Assembly: GCF_003205495.1 (NCBI RefSeq)
Contig: NZ_QJRX01000002.1
Span: 186,001-250,000, forward strand
DNA from: Aquipseudomonas alcaligenes
Lineage (GTDB): Bacteria > Pseudomonadota > Gammaproteobacteria > Pseudomonadales > Pseudomonadaceae
Direction of reading: 5' to 3'
DNA length: 64,000 nucleotides
The notes beneath the pieces were generated by a model. It saw only the letters and a program-made list of their open reading frames with translations, ran no database searches and was not told where the DNA came from. Below are positions 21,961-31,105 of this stretch, piece after piece (the stretch's first letter is position 1; every line of letters begins with the position of its first letter). The position numbers and the translations under genes were made by a program.

Positions 21961-22302
21961 ATGAGCTTTCTGATTCCCGCCGCCTATGCCGATGCCGCCG
22001 CTCCGGCCGCCGCCGCCGGCCCCGCCGGCAGTGGCTTCGAGTGGGTGTTCCTGATCGGCTTCCTGGTCATCTTCTATCTGATGATCTGGCGTCCCCAGGC
22101 CAAGCGCGCCAAGGAGCACAAGAACCTGCTCGGCAGCCTGCAGAAAGGCGATGAAGTGGTCACCAGCGGCGGTATCGCCGGCAAGGTCACCAAGGTGACC
22201 GACGATTTCGTGGTGATCGAGGTTTCCGACAACGTCGAACTGAAGTTCCAGAAGCAGGCCATCGCGGCGACCCTGCCGAAGGGCACCCTGAAAGCCATCT
22301 AA
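21961..22302 (+). CDS. yajC: Sec translocase accessory protein YajC
   Basis: A 113-residue single-span membrane protein, part of the SecDF-YajC subcomplex of protein export. After a short Ala-rich periplasmic N-terminus, helix about 22-42 (WVFLIGFLVIFYLMIWRPQ) is followed by the typical RPQAKRAKEH and a small cytoplasmic beta domain (GDEVVTSGGIAGKV). In E. coli it co-purifies with AcrB and SecDF and is not essential. A strong Shine-Dalgarno (AATAGGAG) precedes the ATG. secD follows after 60 bases, interrupted by a 9-bp hairpin at 22322-22344. Confidence 0.96.
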   Translation: MSFLIPAAYADAAAPAAAAGPAGSGFEWVFLIGFLVIFYLMIWRPQAKRAKEHKNLLGSLQKGDEVVTSGGIAGKVTKVTDDFVVIEVSDNVELKFQKQAIAATLPKGTLKAI

Positions 22303-22321
22303 CGATTCTTCGTTCACCACT

Positions 22322-22344
22322 ACGGGGCGCATCAGGCGCCCCGT
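22322..22344 (+). other. Hairpin in yajC-secD intergenic region
   Basis: ACGGGGCGC (22322-22330) pairs with GCGCCCCGT (22336-22344), a perfect 9-bp stem with loop ATCAG. No T run follows, so it is unlikely to terminate strongly. It may act as an mRNA processing or stability element between yajC and secD. Confidence 0.5.
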
Positions 22345-22362
22345 GTCATAACGGGCGGCGTC

Positions 22363-24231
22363 ATGCTCAATAAGTTCCCCCTGTGGAAGTACCTGCTGAT
22401 CCTGGCTGTGCTGGTGGTCGGTTTCATCTACTCCGCACCCAATCTATATCCGGACGATCCGGCGATCCAGATCAGCGGTGCCAGTACGGCGCTGGAGGTC
22501 GGCCAGGCCGACCTCGATCGCATCGGCAAAGCGCTGAGCGATGCCGGTATCGCGGTCAAGTCGGCAACTCTGAGCAAGCAGGGCAAGGGTGCACTGCTGC
22601 GCCTGAGCAAGCAGGAAGACCAGCTGCCGGCCAAGGAGCTGGTGCGCAAGCTGCTCGGTGACGACTACGTGGTGGCCCTCAACCTGGCGCCGACCACGCC
22701 CGAATGGCTGCGCAGCCTGGGTGCTGGCCCGATGAAGCTGGGCCTGGACCTGTCCGGTGGGGTGCACTTCCTGCTGGAAGTGGACATGGACAAGGCCATG
22801 GACGCTCGCCTGAAGGTCTACGAGAGCGAGATCAAGAGCCTGCTGCGCAAGGAGCGCGTGCGCTATCGCAGCCTGCCGCAGCAGGACGGCGCCATCCAGC
22901 TGGGCTTCGCCGATGGCGAGGCGCTGGACAAGGCCCAGGAGCTGGTGCGCAAGAGTTTCAGCGATTTCGATCTGACCACTGCCTCGCGCAACGAGTTGCA
23001 GGTGCTGCGTCTGGCGCTGACCGAGGCCAAGCGCGCGGAAATCCGCGAATACTCGATCAAGCAGAACCTGACCACCGTGCGCAACCGGGTCAACGAGCTG
23101 GGCGTGGCCGAGCCGCTGGTCCAGCGCCAGGGCGCCAACCGCATCGTGGTCGAGCTGCCGGGCGTGCAGGACACCGCCGAGGCCAAGCGTATCCTCGGCA
23201 AGACCGCCAACCTGGAGTTCCGCCTGCAGGCCGAACCGGACGCGGCGCGCGCCTCCACCGAGTCCTTCGAGTTCCGCGAAGCCGGCCGCCCGCCGGTGGA
23301 TCTGGAGCGCAGCCTGATCATCACCGGTGACCAGGTCACCGATGCCCAGGCCAGCTACGACGAGAACGGCCGTCCGCAGGTGAACATCCGTCTGGATGGC
23401 CACGGTGGCGACCTGATGAACCGTGCCACCCGCAACAACGTCGGGCGCAGCATGGCGGTGATCTTCATCGAGCAGAAGCCGCTGACCCGCTACGTCAAGC
23501 AGGTGGTCGACGGCGTCGAGAAGGAAGTCGCGGTTCAGGCCTTCAAGGAAGAGAAGAAGATCATCAGCCTGGCGACCATCCAGTCGGCGCTGGGCAGCAG
23601 CTTCCGCATCACTGGCCTGGACGGCCAGGGCGAGTCTTCCGAGCTGGCCCTGCTGCTGCGCGCCGGTGGCCTGGCGGCGCCGATGTACTTCGCCGAGGAA
23701 CGCACCATCGGCCCGAGCCTGGGTGCCGACAACATCGCCAAGGGTATCGATGCGTCGATCTGGGGCATGATCTTCGTATCGCTGTTCATCATCGCCATCT
23801 ACCGCTTCTTCGGCGTGCTGGCGACTGTGGCCCTGGGCTTCAACATGGTCCTGCTGCTGGCGCTGATGTCGGTGCTGGGGGCGACCCTGACTCTGCCGGG
23901 CATCGCCGGTATCGTGCTGACCATGGGCATGGCGGTGGACGCCAACGTGCTGATCTTCTCGCGTATCCGCGAAGAGATCGCCAACGGCCTGTCGGTGCAG
24001 CGTGCCATTCACGAGGGCTTCGATCGCGCCTTCTCGGCGATTCTCGACGGCAACCTGACCACCCTGCTGGTCGGTGGCATCCTGTTCGCCATGGGCACCG
24101 GGCCGGTCAAGGGCTTCGCCGTGACCATGTCGCTCGGCATCATCACCTCGATGTTCACGGCCATCTTCGTGACCCGTGCCATGGTCAACCTGATCTTCGG
24201 TGGCCGTGATTTCAAGAAGCTGTGGATCTAA
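22363..24231 (+). CDS. secD: Protein translocase subunit SecD
   Basis: A 622-residue inner-membrane protein that uses the proton gradient with SecF to pull proteins across the membrane after SecA-driven export. It has TM1 (about 8-24), a large periplasmic head (about 30-445) with the LGLDLSGGVHFLLEVD motif near 127, and five C-terminal helices including GIAGIVLTMGMAVDANVLIFSRIREE, which carries the conserved Asp of the proton path. The length is typical for Pseudomonas, where SecD is longer than in Bacillus because the head carries an extra region. secF starts 13 bases after the stop. Confidence 0.98.
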   Translation: MLNKFPLWKYLLILAVLVVGFIYSAPNLYPDDPAIQISGASTALEVGQADLDRIGKALSDAGIAVKSATLSKQGKGALLRLSKQEDQLPAKELVRKLLGDDYVVALNLAPTTPEWLRSLGAGPMKLGLDLSGGVHFLLEVDMDKAMDARLKVYESEIKSLLRKERVRYRSLPQQDGAIQLGFADGEALDKAQELVRKSFSDFDLTTASRNELQVLRLALTEAKRAEIREYSIKQNLTTVRNRVNELGVAEPLVQRQGANRIVVELPGVQDTAEAKRILGKTANLEFRLQAEPDAARASTESFEFREAGRPPVDLERSLIITGDQVTDAQASYDENGRPQVNIRLDGHGGDLMNRATRNNVGRSMAVIFIEQKPLTRYVKQVVDGVEKEVAVQAFKEEKKIISLATIQSALGSSFRITGLDGQGESSELALLLRAGGLAAPMYFAEERTIGPSLGADNIAKGIDASIWGMIFVSLFIIAIYRFFGVLATVALGFNMVLLLALMSVLGATLTLPGIAGIVLTMGMAVDANVLIFSRIREEIANGLSVQRAIHEGFDRAFSAILDGNLTTLLVGGILFAMGTGPVKGFAVTMSLGIITSMFTAIFVTRAMVNLIFGGRDFKKLWI

Positions 24232-24244
24232 GGGGCGGCCTGCG

Positions 24245-25153
24245 ATGAAACGTGTAATCAACTTCATGGGCATTCGCCACCTGGCGTTTGCCGTGACCGT
24301 ACTGCTGACCCTGGTGTCGCTCGGCAGCCTGGCGATCAAGGGCCTCAACTTCGGCCTGGACTTCACCGGCGGTGCGCTGATCGAGCTGACCTACGAGCAG
24401 CCAGCCGATCTGGCCAAGGTGCGCGGGCAGCTGGCCGAAGCCGGCTACGGCGATGCCGTGGTGCAGCACTTCGGTGCCACCACCGATGTGGTGGTGCGCC
24501 TGCAGGGCGACGATCCGCAGCTGGGCAACAGGCTGGCGGCGGACCTGGACAAGGTCAGTGCCGAGCAGTTCAGCGTCAAGCGGGTCGAGTTCGTCGGCCC
24601 CGCGGTAGGCGAGGAGCTGCGCGACCAGGGCGGCCTGGGCATGCTGCTGGCTCTCGGCGGCATCCTGCTCTACGTGGCCTTCCGCTTCCAGTGGAAGTTC
24701 GGCTTCGGTGCCATCGTCTCGTTGATCCACGACGTGATCGTCACCCTCGGCGTGTTCTCCTTCTTCCAGATCCCCTTCGACCTGACTGTGCTGGCCGCGG
24801 TGCTGGCGCTGATCGGTTACTCGCTGAACGACACCATCGTGGTGTTCGACCGTATCCGCGAGAACTTCCGTGTGCTGCGCAAGGCCGATCTGATCGAGAA
24901 CATCAACATTTCCACCACCCAGACCCTGCTGCGTACCCTGGCGACCTCGATTTCCACCCTGCTGGCGATCATCGCGCTGATGGTGTTCGGTGGCGAGAAC
25001 CTGTGGGGCTTCTCCCTGGCGTTGTTCATCGGCGTCACCGCCGGTACCTACTCCTCGGTGTACATCGCCAGTACTCTGCTGGTCTGGTTGAAGCTGACGC
25101 GTGACGATCTGATTCCGCCGGTGGAGGCGGAAGAGGTGGATGATCGCCCCTGA
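24245..25153 (+). CDS. secF: Protein translocase subunit SecF
   Basis: A 302-residue inner-membrane partner of SecD with the same layout at half size: TM1, periplasmic domain (about 35-120), then TM2-6. Signatures seen are GLNFGLDFTGGALIELTYEQ (about 34-53) and IGYSLNDTIVVFDRIREN (about 192-209), where the Asp belongs to the proton relay. ATG 24245 follows secD directly; a longer frame to 24200 overlaps secD and lacks homologous residues. A terminator-like palindrome follows the gene at 25170-25195. Confidence 0.98.
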   Translation: MKRVINFMGIRHLAFAVTVLLTLVSLGSLAIKGLNFGLDFTGGALIELTYEQPADLAKVRGQLAEAGYGDAVVQHFGATTDVVVRLQGDDPQLGNRLAADLDKVSAEQFSVKRVEFVGPAVGEELRDQGGLGMLLALGGILLYVAFRFQWKFGFGAIVSLIHDVIVTLGVFSFFQIPFDLTVLAAVLALIGYSLNDTIVVFDRIRENFRVLRKADLIENINISTTQTLLRTLATSISTLLAIIALMVFGGENLWGFSLALFIGVTAGTYSSVYIASTLLVWLKLTRDDLIPPVEAEEVDDRP

Positions 25154-25169
25154 TCCTGTTGTCACCCCG

Positions 25170-25195
25170 CAAGGCCCGGCATATGCCGGGCCTTG
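25170..25195 (+). terminator. Terminator-like palindrome after secF
   Basis: A perfect 26-base palindrome (CAAGGCCCGGCAT mirrored as ATGCCGGGCCTTG) lies 17 bases after the secF stop. It is followed only by TCGTTT, so termination may be partial. Confidence 0.6.
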
Positions 25196-25328
25196 TCGTT
25201 TCCGGGGTGTGAAGGGGCTCCCATTTGTCGGTGTTGGCGGGGCGCCTGAGGAACTCATCTGTCGGGCGCCCATCCAAGGCATGGAAGAGGGCGAAAATAA
25301 CGCTCGGTCAGAGCCTGAGGAGGGCCAG

Positions 25329-25877
25329 ATGAACAAGTCGATGATCGTGGGTGCGGTGCTGGGCGCGGTGGGTGTTACTGCCGGTGGTGCCGTGGCGACC
25401 TATAGCCTGGTCAGCGGCCCGCAGTATGCCGAAGTGCTGGCCGTTCAGCCGGTCAAGGAAACCATCAAGACACCGCGCGAGGTGTGCAAGGATGTGGCCG
25501 TGACCCGCCAGGCACCGGTCAAGGACCAGCACCAGATCGCCGGTACCGTGATCGGCGCCGTGGCCGGTGGCCTGCTGGGCAACCAGATCGGTGGCGGTAG
25601 CGGCAAGAAGATCGCCACCGTGGCAGGCGCCGTCGGTGGTGGCTATGCCGGCAACAAGGTGCAGGAGGGCATGCAGGAGCGCGATACCTACACTGCCACG
25701 GAAACCCGCTGCAGCACGGTGGTCGATACCAGCGAGAAGGTAGTCGGCTACGACGTGAAGTACCAGCTGGATGGCAAGATCGGCCAGGTGCGCATGGATC
25801 GCGATCCGGGTGCGCAGATTCCGGTTAACAAGGAAGGGCAGCTGGTGCTGGTGCAGCAATCCCAAGCCGTGCAGTAA
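25329..25877 (+). CDS. Glycine-zipper 2TM-domain protein
   Basis: A 182-residue envelope protein. It starts MNKSMIVGAVLGAVGVTAGGAVATYSL, a signal/anchor with no lipobox Cys. The central part has two glycine-zipper segments, GTVIGAVAGGLLGNQIGGGSG (about 78-98) and IATVAGAVGGGYAGNK (about 101-116), which form paired membrane helices as in SlyB/OsmB/Rickettsia 17-kDa proteins. The C-terminal 50 residues are soluble with a YDVKYQLDGKIGQV strand pattern typical of this group. ATG 25329 is preceded by GAGGAGG. The exact role is unknown; relatives help outer-membrane integrity. It ends at a strong terminator shared with suhB. Confidence 0.82.
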   Translation: MNKSMIVGAVLGAVGVTAGGAVATYSLVSGPQYAEVLAVQPVKETIKTPREVCKDVAVTRQAPVKDQHQIAGTVIGAVAGGLLGNQIGGGSGKKIATVAGAVGGGYAGNKVQEGMQERDTYTATETRCSTVVDTSEKVVGYDVKYQLDGKIGQVRMDRDPGAQIPVNKEGQLVLVQQSQAVQ

Positions 25878-25888
25878 CGGTTCGAGAA

Positions 25889-25920
25889 TAAAAAAACCGC
25901 CCCTCGGGGCGGTTTTTTTA
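25889..25920. terminator. Bidirectional terminator between 25329 gene and suhB
   Basis: CCGCCCC (25897-25903) and GGGGCGG (25906-25912) form the stem, flanked by seven A (25890-25896) and seven T (25913-25919). It works for both convergent genes. Confidence 0.95.
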
Positions 25921-25931
25921 TTGGCTGGCGA

Positions 25932-26747
25932 TCAGCGTTTCATCGAGGGCGCCAGGTGCGGCTGGATGGCGGTGAGCACGGCCTTGAAGCATTTGGTGTT
26001 GCCGGCGACGATCTGACCCTTCTCGAGGAAATCGTGGCCGCCGCTGAAATCGCTGACCAGGCCGCCCGCTTCCTGGATCAGCAGGGCGCCGGCGGCCATA
26101 TCCCACTCGGACAGGCCGAACTCCCAGAAGGCGTCGTAGCGACCGGCGGCGACGTAGGCCAGGTCCAGGCTGGCGGCGCCGGCACGGCGGATGCCGGCGG
26201 TCTGCCCGACCAGGCTGCGGAACATGCCCAGGTAGTTGTCCAGGTTGTCCACCTGTTCGGCGCGGAACGGGAAGCCGGTGCCCAGCAGGGCGCCGTCCAG
26301 ACTCTTGCGGTTGCTCACGCGCAGGCGGCGACCGTTGATCGCGGCGCCGCGGCCGCGGCTGGCGGTGAATTCCTCCTGGCGTACCGGGTCGAGGACCACG
26401 GCGTGCTCCAGGCGGCCACGGTACTTGCAGGCGATGCTGACGGCGAAGTGCGGGACGCCGCGCAGGAAGTTGGTGGTGCCGTCCAGCGGATCGATGATCC
26501 ACTGGTAGTCGGCACCTTCGCCGCTGCCGGCGATGCTACCGCTTTCCTCGCCGAGGAAGCCGTGGTTCGGGTAGGCCTTCTGCAGCGCCTGGATGATGGT
26601 CTGCTCGGCGGCGCGGTCGACTTCGCTGACGTAGTCGTGGGCATCCTTCTCGTTGACCGAGATGACGTCCAGGCGTTCGATGGAGCGGATGATCAGTTCG
26701 CCGGCACTGCGCGCAGCGCGCAGCGCGATATTCAGCATGGGCTGCAT
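25932..26747 (-). CDS. suhB: Inositol-1-monophosphatase family protein SuhB
   Basis: A 271-residue cytoplasmic magnesium-dependent phosphatase-fold protein. Catalytic motifs are present: GEESG (about 67-71), DPLDGTTNF (84-92) and WDMAAGALLIQEAGG (about 213-227). In E. coli SuhB joins the Nus factor complex that modifies RNA polymerase on rRNA operons; in P. aeruginosa it affects virulence genes and motility. ATG 26747 has AGGTGA upstream; the longer frame to 26861 reads through the promoter region. It is divergent from trmJ, the arrangement I recall in P. aeruginosa. Confidence 0.96.
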   Translation of the reverse strand: MQPMLNIALRAARSAGELIIRSIERLDVISVNEKDAHDYVSEVDRAAEQTIIQALQKAYPNHGFLGEESGSIAGSGEGADYQWIIDPLDGTTNFLRGVPHFAVSIACKYRGRLEHAVVLDPVRQEEFTASRGRGAAINGRRLRVSNRKSLDGALLGTGFPFRAEQVDNLDNYLGMFRSLVGQTAGIRRAGAASLDLAYVAAGRYDAFWEFGLSEWDMAAGALLIQEAGGLVSDFSGGHDFLEKGQIVAGNTKCFKAVLTAIQPHLAPSMKR

Positions 26748-26895
26748 GGAAGGTTCACCTGGGTCGTTAAAGAAGAAAGCCGGCCATTCTAGCAGACTAG
26801 CTTTTCCTGTGCAGCCGGCTCGTTGCGGTGCATGGCATTGGCTCGGGGGCTTCTGTAACATTCATGGCCCTTTGCGTTCTCCTTGGAGCTGTCAG

Positions 26896-27675
26896 GTGCT
26901 GCAGAACATTCGCGTGGTGCTGGTCAATACCAGCCATCCCGGCAACATCGGTGGGGCCGCGCGGGCCATGAAGAATATGGGCCTGTCGCGCCTGGTGCTG
27001 GTCGATCCCGAGGATTTCCCCAGCAGCGAGGCGGTGGCGCGTGCCTCCGGTGCCACCGACATCCTCGACAATGCCGTGGTGGTCGAGACCCTCGAGGAGG
27101 CCCTGGCGGGCTGCAGCGTGGCACTCGGTACCAGTGCGCGCGATCGGCGCATTCCCTGGCCGCTGCTCGATCCGCGCGAATGCGCGACCACTTCGCTGCA
27201 GCATGTCGAGATGGGGGGCGAGGTGGCCCTGGTGTTCGGTCGCGAGTACGCCGGCCTGACCAACGAGGAGCTGCAGCGCTGCCAGTTCCATGTGCACATC
27301 CCGTCCAACCCGGAGTTCAGCTCGCTGAATCTGGCGGCCGCGGTGCAGGTGCTGGCCTACGAGGTGCGCATGGCCTGGCTGGCCGCCCAGGGGCAGCCGA
27401 CCAAGATGAACAAGCTGGAAACCACGGCGATGCTCAATACTCAGCCGGTCACCACCGATGAGCTGGAGCTGTTCTACGGCCATCTGGAGAGTACGCTGGT
27501 GGAGATCGGCTTCCTCGATCCGGCCAATCCGCGCCACCTGATGTCCCGCCTGCGCCGCCTGTACGGGCGCGCCGGTATCAGCAAGCTGGAAATGAACATC
27601 CTGCGCGGCGTCCTCACGGAAACCCAGAAGGCGGTGCGTGGCGAGTCCCACAAGCGGAGCAAAGACGATGTTTGA
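26896..27675 (+). CDS. trmJ: tRNA (cytidine/uridine-32-2'-O)-methyltransferase TrmJ
   Basis: A 259-residue SPOUT-family methyltransferase that methylates the ribose of position 32 in several tRNAs. It has the knotted-fold signatures [21 protein letters not shown] (about 5-25) and [16 protein letters not shown] (about 113-128). The start is GTG 26896, with GGAG 7 bases upstream; it gives an N-terminus [11 protein letters not shown] that fits the family, and no in-frame ATG lies nearby. The stop overlaps the cysE start by 8 bases, so cysE is co-translated. Confidence 0.94.
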   Translation: MLQNIRVVLVNTSHPGNIGGAARAMKNMGLSRLVLVDPEDFPSSEAVARASGATDILDNAVVVETLEEALAGCSVALGTSARDRRIPWPLLDPRECATTSLQHVEMGGEVALVFGREYAGLTNEELQRCQFHVHIPSNPEFSSLNLAAAVQVLAYEVRMAWLAAQGQPTKMNKLETTAMLNTQPVTTDELELFYGHLESTLVEIGFLDPANPRHLMSRLRRLYGRAGISKLEMNILRGVLTETQKAVRGESHKRSKDDV

Positions 27676-28447
27676 GCGTGTGCGCGAAGATATCCAGAGT
27701 GTTTTCCATCGTGATCCGGCGGCGCGCAACGCCTTCGAGGTGGTGACCTGCTACCCGGGCCTGCATGCCGTCTGGCTGCACCGGGTCGCCCATGGCCTGT
27801 GGGTGCGTGGCTGGAAGTGGCTGGCGCGCCTGGTCTCCAACTTCGGGCGCTGGCTGACCGGCATCGAGATCCATCCGGGGGCGAAGATCGGTCGGCGCTT
27901 CTTCATCGATCACGGCATGGGCATCGTCATCGGCGAGACCGCCGAGATCGGCGACGACGTCACCCTCTACCAGGGCGTGACCCTGGGCGGCACCAGCTGG
28001 AACAAGGGCAAGCGCCATCCGACCCTGGAAGACGGCGTGGTGGTCGGTGCCGGTGCCAAGGTGCTCGGCCCCTTCACCGTCGGTGCCGGTGCCAAGGTCG
28101 GCTCCAATGCGGTGGTGACCAAGGCGGTGCCGCCGGGGGCCACCGTGGTCGGCATTCCGGGGCGGATCATCGTCAAGAGCGACGATGAGCAGGAGGCCAA
28201 GCGCCAGGCCATGGCCGAGAAGCTGGGCTTCGATGCCTACGGTGTCAGCCAGGACATGCCGGACCCGGTGGCGCGCGCCATCGGTCAGCTGCTCGATCAT
28301 CTGCATGCGGTGGATGGTCGCCTGGAGGGCATGTGCTCGGCGCTCAAGGCGCTAGGTAGCGACTACTGTGCCAAGGAGCTGCCAGCACTGCGCGACGAGG
28401 ACTTCGCCGACGTGTGCAAGGAGCAGGGCGACAAGCCGGCTGCCTGA
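27668..28447 (+). CDS. cysE: Serine O-acetyltransferase CysE
   Basis: A 259-residue enzyme that acetylates serine to O-acetylserine, the committed step to cysteine. After the N-terminal helical part, left-handed beta-helix hexapeptide repeats run from about 75 to 175 (for example [32 protein letters not shown] is within this stretch). The family's active-site [17 protein letters not shown] is intact (about 80-96). Feedback by cysteine is expected. It directly precedes iscR, so cysteine supply and Fe-S assembly genes are adjacent, as in other pseudomonads. It overlaps trmJ by 8 bases. Confidence 0.95.
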   Translation: MFERVREDIQSVFHRDPAARNAFEVVTCYPGLHAVWLHRVAHGLWVRGWKWLARLVSNFGRWLTGIEIHPGAKIGRRFFIDHGMGIVIGETAEIGDDVTLYQGVTLGGTSWNKGKRHPTLEDGVVVGAGAKVLGPFTVGAGAKVGSNAVVTKAVPPGATVVGIPGRIIVKSDDEQEAKRQAMAEKLGFDAYGVSQDMPDPVARAIGQLLDHLHAVDGRLEGMCSALKALGSDYCAKELPALRDEDFADVCKEQGDKPAA

Positions 28448-28488
28448 GAACGCGTAGTCTGCTATCATTCGCGCCCCGAGTTGTCGCT

Positions 28489-28538
28489 ATACCCGACTGT
28501 TTTAATTGGTCTTATAGTTGACCTAAATAGTCGGAAAA
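28489..28538 (+). promoter_or_regulatory. Two tandem IscR type-1 binding sites
   Basis: ATACCCGACT (28489-28498) begins a 25-base site with a good left and weaker right half. ATAGTTGAC...AGTCGG (28514-28538) begins directly after it and fits the IscR type-1 pattern ATASYYGACTRWWWYAGTCRRSTAT well. They lie before iscR, where [2Fe-2S]-IscR represses its own operon. Confidence 0.8.
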
Positions 28539-28547
28539 GGCGATACT
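28518..28547 (+). promoter_or_regulatory. Candidate sigma-70 promoter of the isc operon
   Basis: TTGACC (28518-28523) and GATACT (28542-28547), spacer 18 bases, about 35 bases before iscR. The -35 box lies inside the second IscR site, so bound IscR would exclude polymerase. Confidence 0.6.
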
Positions 28548-28581
28548 TGCCGCAACTCAGCTAAACCGTGGTGCGAGTGCC

Positions 28582-29073
28582 ATGCGTCTGACCACCAAAG
28601 GCCGTTACGCCGTCACAGCCATGCTCGATCTGGCGCTGCATGCGCAGAACGGGCCTGTGTCGCTTGCCGACATCTCCGAGCGGCAGGGCATTTCCCTGTC
28701 TTACCTGGAGCAGCTGTTCGCCAAGCTGCGCCGTGGCAACCTGGTCAGCAGCGTGCGCGGTCCGGGTGGTGGTTACCAGTTGTCGCGCGACATGCGGGTG
28801 ATCCAGGTGGCCCAGGTCATCGATGCGGTCAACGAGTCGGTCGATGCGACCCGCTGCCAGGGCATGGGCGATTGCCACTCCGGCGATACCTGTCTGACCC
28901 ACCACCTGTGGTGCGACCTCAGTCAGCAGATTCACGAATTCCTCAGCGGCATCAGCCTGGCTGACCTGGTGACCCGGCGCGAAGTGCAGGAAGTCGCCCA
29001 GCGCCAGGACCTGCGCCGCTGCAACGGCAGGATGCCGCAGCTGGACAAGATCGAAGCGTCCGCCATCGAGTGA
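28582..29073 (+). CDS. iscR: Fe-S cluster regulator IscR
   Basis: A 163-residue Rrf2-family winged-helix repressor that carries a [2Fe-2S] cluster and adjusts cluster assembly to demand. The HTH is near residues 28-58. The cluster ligands are Cys92, Cys98, Cys104 and His107 in [17 protein letters not shown]. The protein reads ATG 28582 with [14 protein letters not shown], the family start. It heads an eight-gene operon: iscR, iscS, iscU, iscA, hscB, hscA, fdx, iscX. Tandem IscR sites lie in its promoter, indicating feedback. Confidence 0.98.
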   Translation: MRLTTKGRYAVTAMLDLALHAQNGPVSLADISERQGISLSYLEQLFAKLRRGNLVSSVRGPGGGYQLSRDMRVIQVAQVIDAVNESVDATRCQGMGDCHSGDTCLTHHLWCDLSQQIHEFLSGISLADLVTRREVQEVAQRQDLRRCNGRMPQLDKIEASAIE

Positions 29074-29105
29074 GCAGGGCGCCTGCCTGATATAGGAGAT
29101 ACCTG

Positions 29106-30320
29106 ATGAGATTGCCGATTTACCTCGACTACTCCGCCACCACTCCGGTCGACCCGCGCGTGGCGCAGAAGATGAGCGAGTGCCTGCTGGTGGATGGCAA
29201 CTTTGGCAACCCGGCATCGCGCTCCCACGTGTTCGGCTGGAAGGCCGAGGAAGCGGTGGAGAATGCCCGTCGCCAGGTCGCCGAGCTGGTCAATGCCGAC
29301 CCGCGCGAGATCGTCTGGACCTCCGGCGCCACCGAGTCCGACAACCTGGGCATCAAGGGTGTCGCGCACTTCTATGGCAGCAAGGGCAAGCACATCATCA
29401 CCTCGAAGATCGAGCACAAGGCGGTGCTGGACACCTGCCGCCAATTGGAGCGCGAAGGCTTCGAGGTGACCTACATCGAGCCGGGCGAAGACGGCCTGAT
29501 CACCCCGGCCATGGTCGAGGCGGCGCTGCGCGAGGACACCATCCTGGTGTCGGTCATGCACGTCAACAACGAGATCGGCACCATCAACGACATCGCCGCC
29601 ATCGGCGAGCTGACCCGTTCGCGCGGCGTGCTGTTGCATGTCGATGCCGCCCAGTCCACCGGCAAGGTGGAGATCGACCTGGAGAAGATGAAGGTCGACC
29701 TGATGTCCTTCTCCGCGCACAAGACCTATGGCCCCAAGGGCATCGGCGCCCTTTATGTGCGTCGCAAGCCGCGCGTGCGTCTGGAAGCCATGATCCATGG
29801 CGGCGGCCACGAGCGCGGCATGCGCTCCGGCACCCTGGCCACCCACCAGATCGTCGGCATGGGCGAGGCTTTCCATATCGCCAAGCAGGAGATGGCGCAG
29901 GAGAACCAGCGCATCCTCGCCCTGCGCGACCGCTTCTACAAGCAGGTCGAGGGCATGGAGGAGCTGTACGTGAACGGCAGCCTGACCCAGCGCGTGCCGC
30001 ACAACCTGAATCTGAGCTTCAACTACGTGGAAGGCGAGTCGCTGATCATGGCGCTCAAGGACCTGGCGGTCTCCTCCGGTTCCGCCTGTACCTCCGCTTC
30101 GCTGGAGCCCTCCTACGTGCTGCGCGCCCTGGGTCGCAACGACGAACTGGCACACAGCTCGATCCGCTTCACCTTCGGCCGCTTCACCACCGAGGAAGAA
30201 GTCGACTATGCCGCGTCGAAGATTCGCGAAGCCGTCGACAAGCTGCGCGAGCTGTCGCCGCTGTGGGACATGTTCAAAGAAGGTGTCGACCTTTCCAAGG
30301 TCGAATGGCAGGCACACTGA
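29106..30320 (+). CDS. iscS: Cysteine desulfurase IscS
   Basis: A 404-residue PLP enzyme that takes sulfur from cysteine as a persulfide for Fe-S clusters, tRNA thiolation and other uses. The PLP lysine is Lys206 ([12 protein letters not shown]) and the persulfide Cys is Cys328 ([10 protein letters not shown]), both at E. coli numbering. The length and C-terminus are normal. An AGGAG precedes the ATG; iscU follows after 48 bases. IscS supplies IscU in the same operon, and cysE upstream makes the cysteine precursor. Confidence 0.98.
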   Translation: MRLPIYLDYSATTPVDPRVAQKMSECLLVDGNFGNPASRSHVFGWKAEEAVENARRQVAELVNADPREIVWTSGATESDNLGIKGVAHFYGSKGKHIITSKIEHKAVLDTCRQLEREGFEVTYIEPGEDGLITPAMVEAALREDTILVSVMHVNNEIGTINDIAAIGELTRSRGVLLHVDAAQSTGKVEIDLEKMKVDLMSFSAHKTYGPKGIGALYVRRKPRVRLEAMIHGGGHERGMRSGTLATHQIVGMGEAFHIAKQEMAQENQRILALRDRFYKQVEGMEELYVNGSLTQRVPHNLNLSFNYVEGESLIMALKDLAVSSGSACTSASLEPSYVLRALGRNDELAHSSIRFTFGRFTTEEEVDYAASKIREAVDKLRELSPLWDMFKEGVDLSKVEWQAH

Positions 30321-30368
30321 TTTTCGAGTCGCCTGTAGAGCGGCACCTGATGAGAGAGGAATTGCAGC

Positions 30369-30755
30369 ATGGCATACAGTGAAAAGGTCATCGACCACTA
30401 CGAGAACCCGCGCAACGTCGGCAAGCTCGACGCCGAGGACCCCAATGTCGGTACCGGCATGGTCGGCGCCCCGGCCTGCGGCGACGTGATGCGCCTGCAG
30501 ATCAAGGTCAACGAGCAGGGCGTGATCGAAGACGCCAAGTTCAAGACCTACGGCTGCGGCTCGGCCATCGCCTCCAGCTCCCTCGCCACCGAGTGGATGA
30601 AGGGCAAGACCCTGGACGAAGCCGAAACCATCAAGAACACCCAGCTGGCCGAGGAGCTGGCCCTGCCGCCGGTGAAGATTCACTGCTCCGTGCTCGCCGA
30701 GGACGCCATCAAGGCGGCCGTGCGTGACTACAAGCAGAAGAAAGGTCTGCTCTGA
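30369..30755 (+). CDS. iscU: Fe-S scaffold IscU
   Basis: A 128-residue scaffold on which [2Fe-2S] clusters are built before transfer. Cluster ligands are Cys37, Asp39 (GAPACGD), Cys63 (TYGCGS) and Cys106 (KIHCSV). The LPPVK motif (99-103) recognised by the chaperone HscA is present, so release by HscA/HscB is expected. It lies between iscS and iscA with gaps of 48 and 15 bases. A GAGGAATT precedes the ATG. Confidence 0.98.
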   Translation: MAYSEKVIDHYENPRNVGKLDAEDPNVGTGMVGAPACGDVMRLQIKVNEQGVIEDAKFKTYGCGSAIASSSLATEWMKGKTLDEAETIKNTQLAEELALPPVKIHCSVLAEDAIKAAVRDYKQKKGLL

Positions 30756-30770
30756 TTTCGAGGAGTCGCT

Positions 30771-31094
30771 ATGGCCATCACCATGACTGAAGCCGCCGCC
30801 CGCCACGTGCAGCGTTCCCTCGACGGGCGCGGCAAGGGTGAGGGTATCCGCCTCGGCGTGCGTACCACCGGCTGTTCGGGCCTGGCCTATGTGCTGGAGT
30901 TCGTCGACGAGGTGGCGAACGAGGATCAGGTGTTCGAGAGCTTCGGCGTCAAGGTGATCATCGATCCGAAGAGCCTCACCTACCTCGACGGTACCGAGCT
31001 GGACTTCGTCCGCGAGGGCCTCAACGAAGGCTTCAAGTTCAACAACCCCAACGTGCGCGGCGAATGCGGCTGCGGCGAGAGCTTCAACGTCTAA
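30771..31094 (+). CDS. iscA: A-type Fe-S carrier IscA
   Basis: A 107-residue A-type carrier protein that receives Fe-S clusters from IscU and passes them to targets, or holds iron. The three conserved Cys lie in GCSGLAY (about Cys36) and the C-terminal CGCGESF (about 99-105). It starts [14 protein letters not shown], the family pattern. A GAGGAG precedes the ATG, 15 bases after iscU. Confidence 0.97.
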   Translation: MAITMTEAAARHVQRSLDGRGKGEGIRLGVRTTGCSGLAYVLEFVDEVANEDQVFESFGVKVIIDPKSLTYLDGTELDFVREGLNEGFKFNNPNVRGECGCGESFNV

Positions 31095-31105
31095 GGCGGG
31101 TTGTT

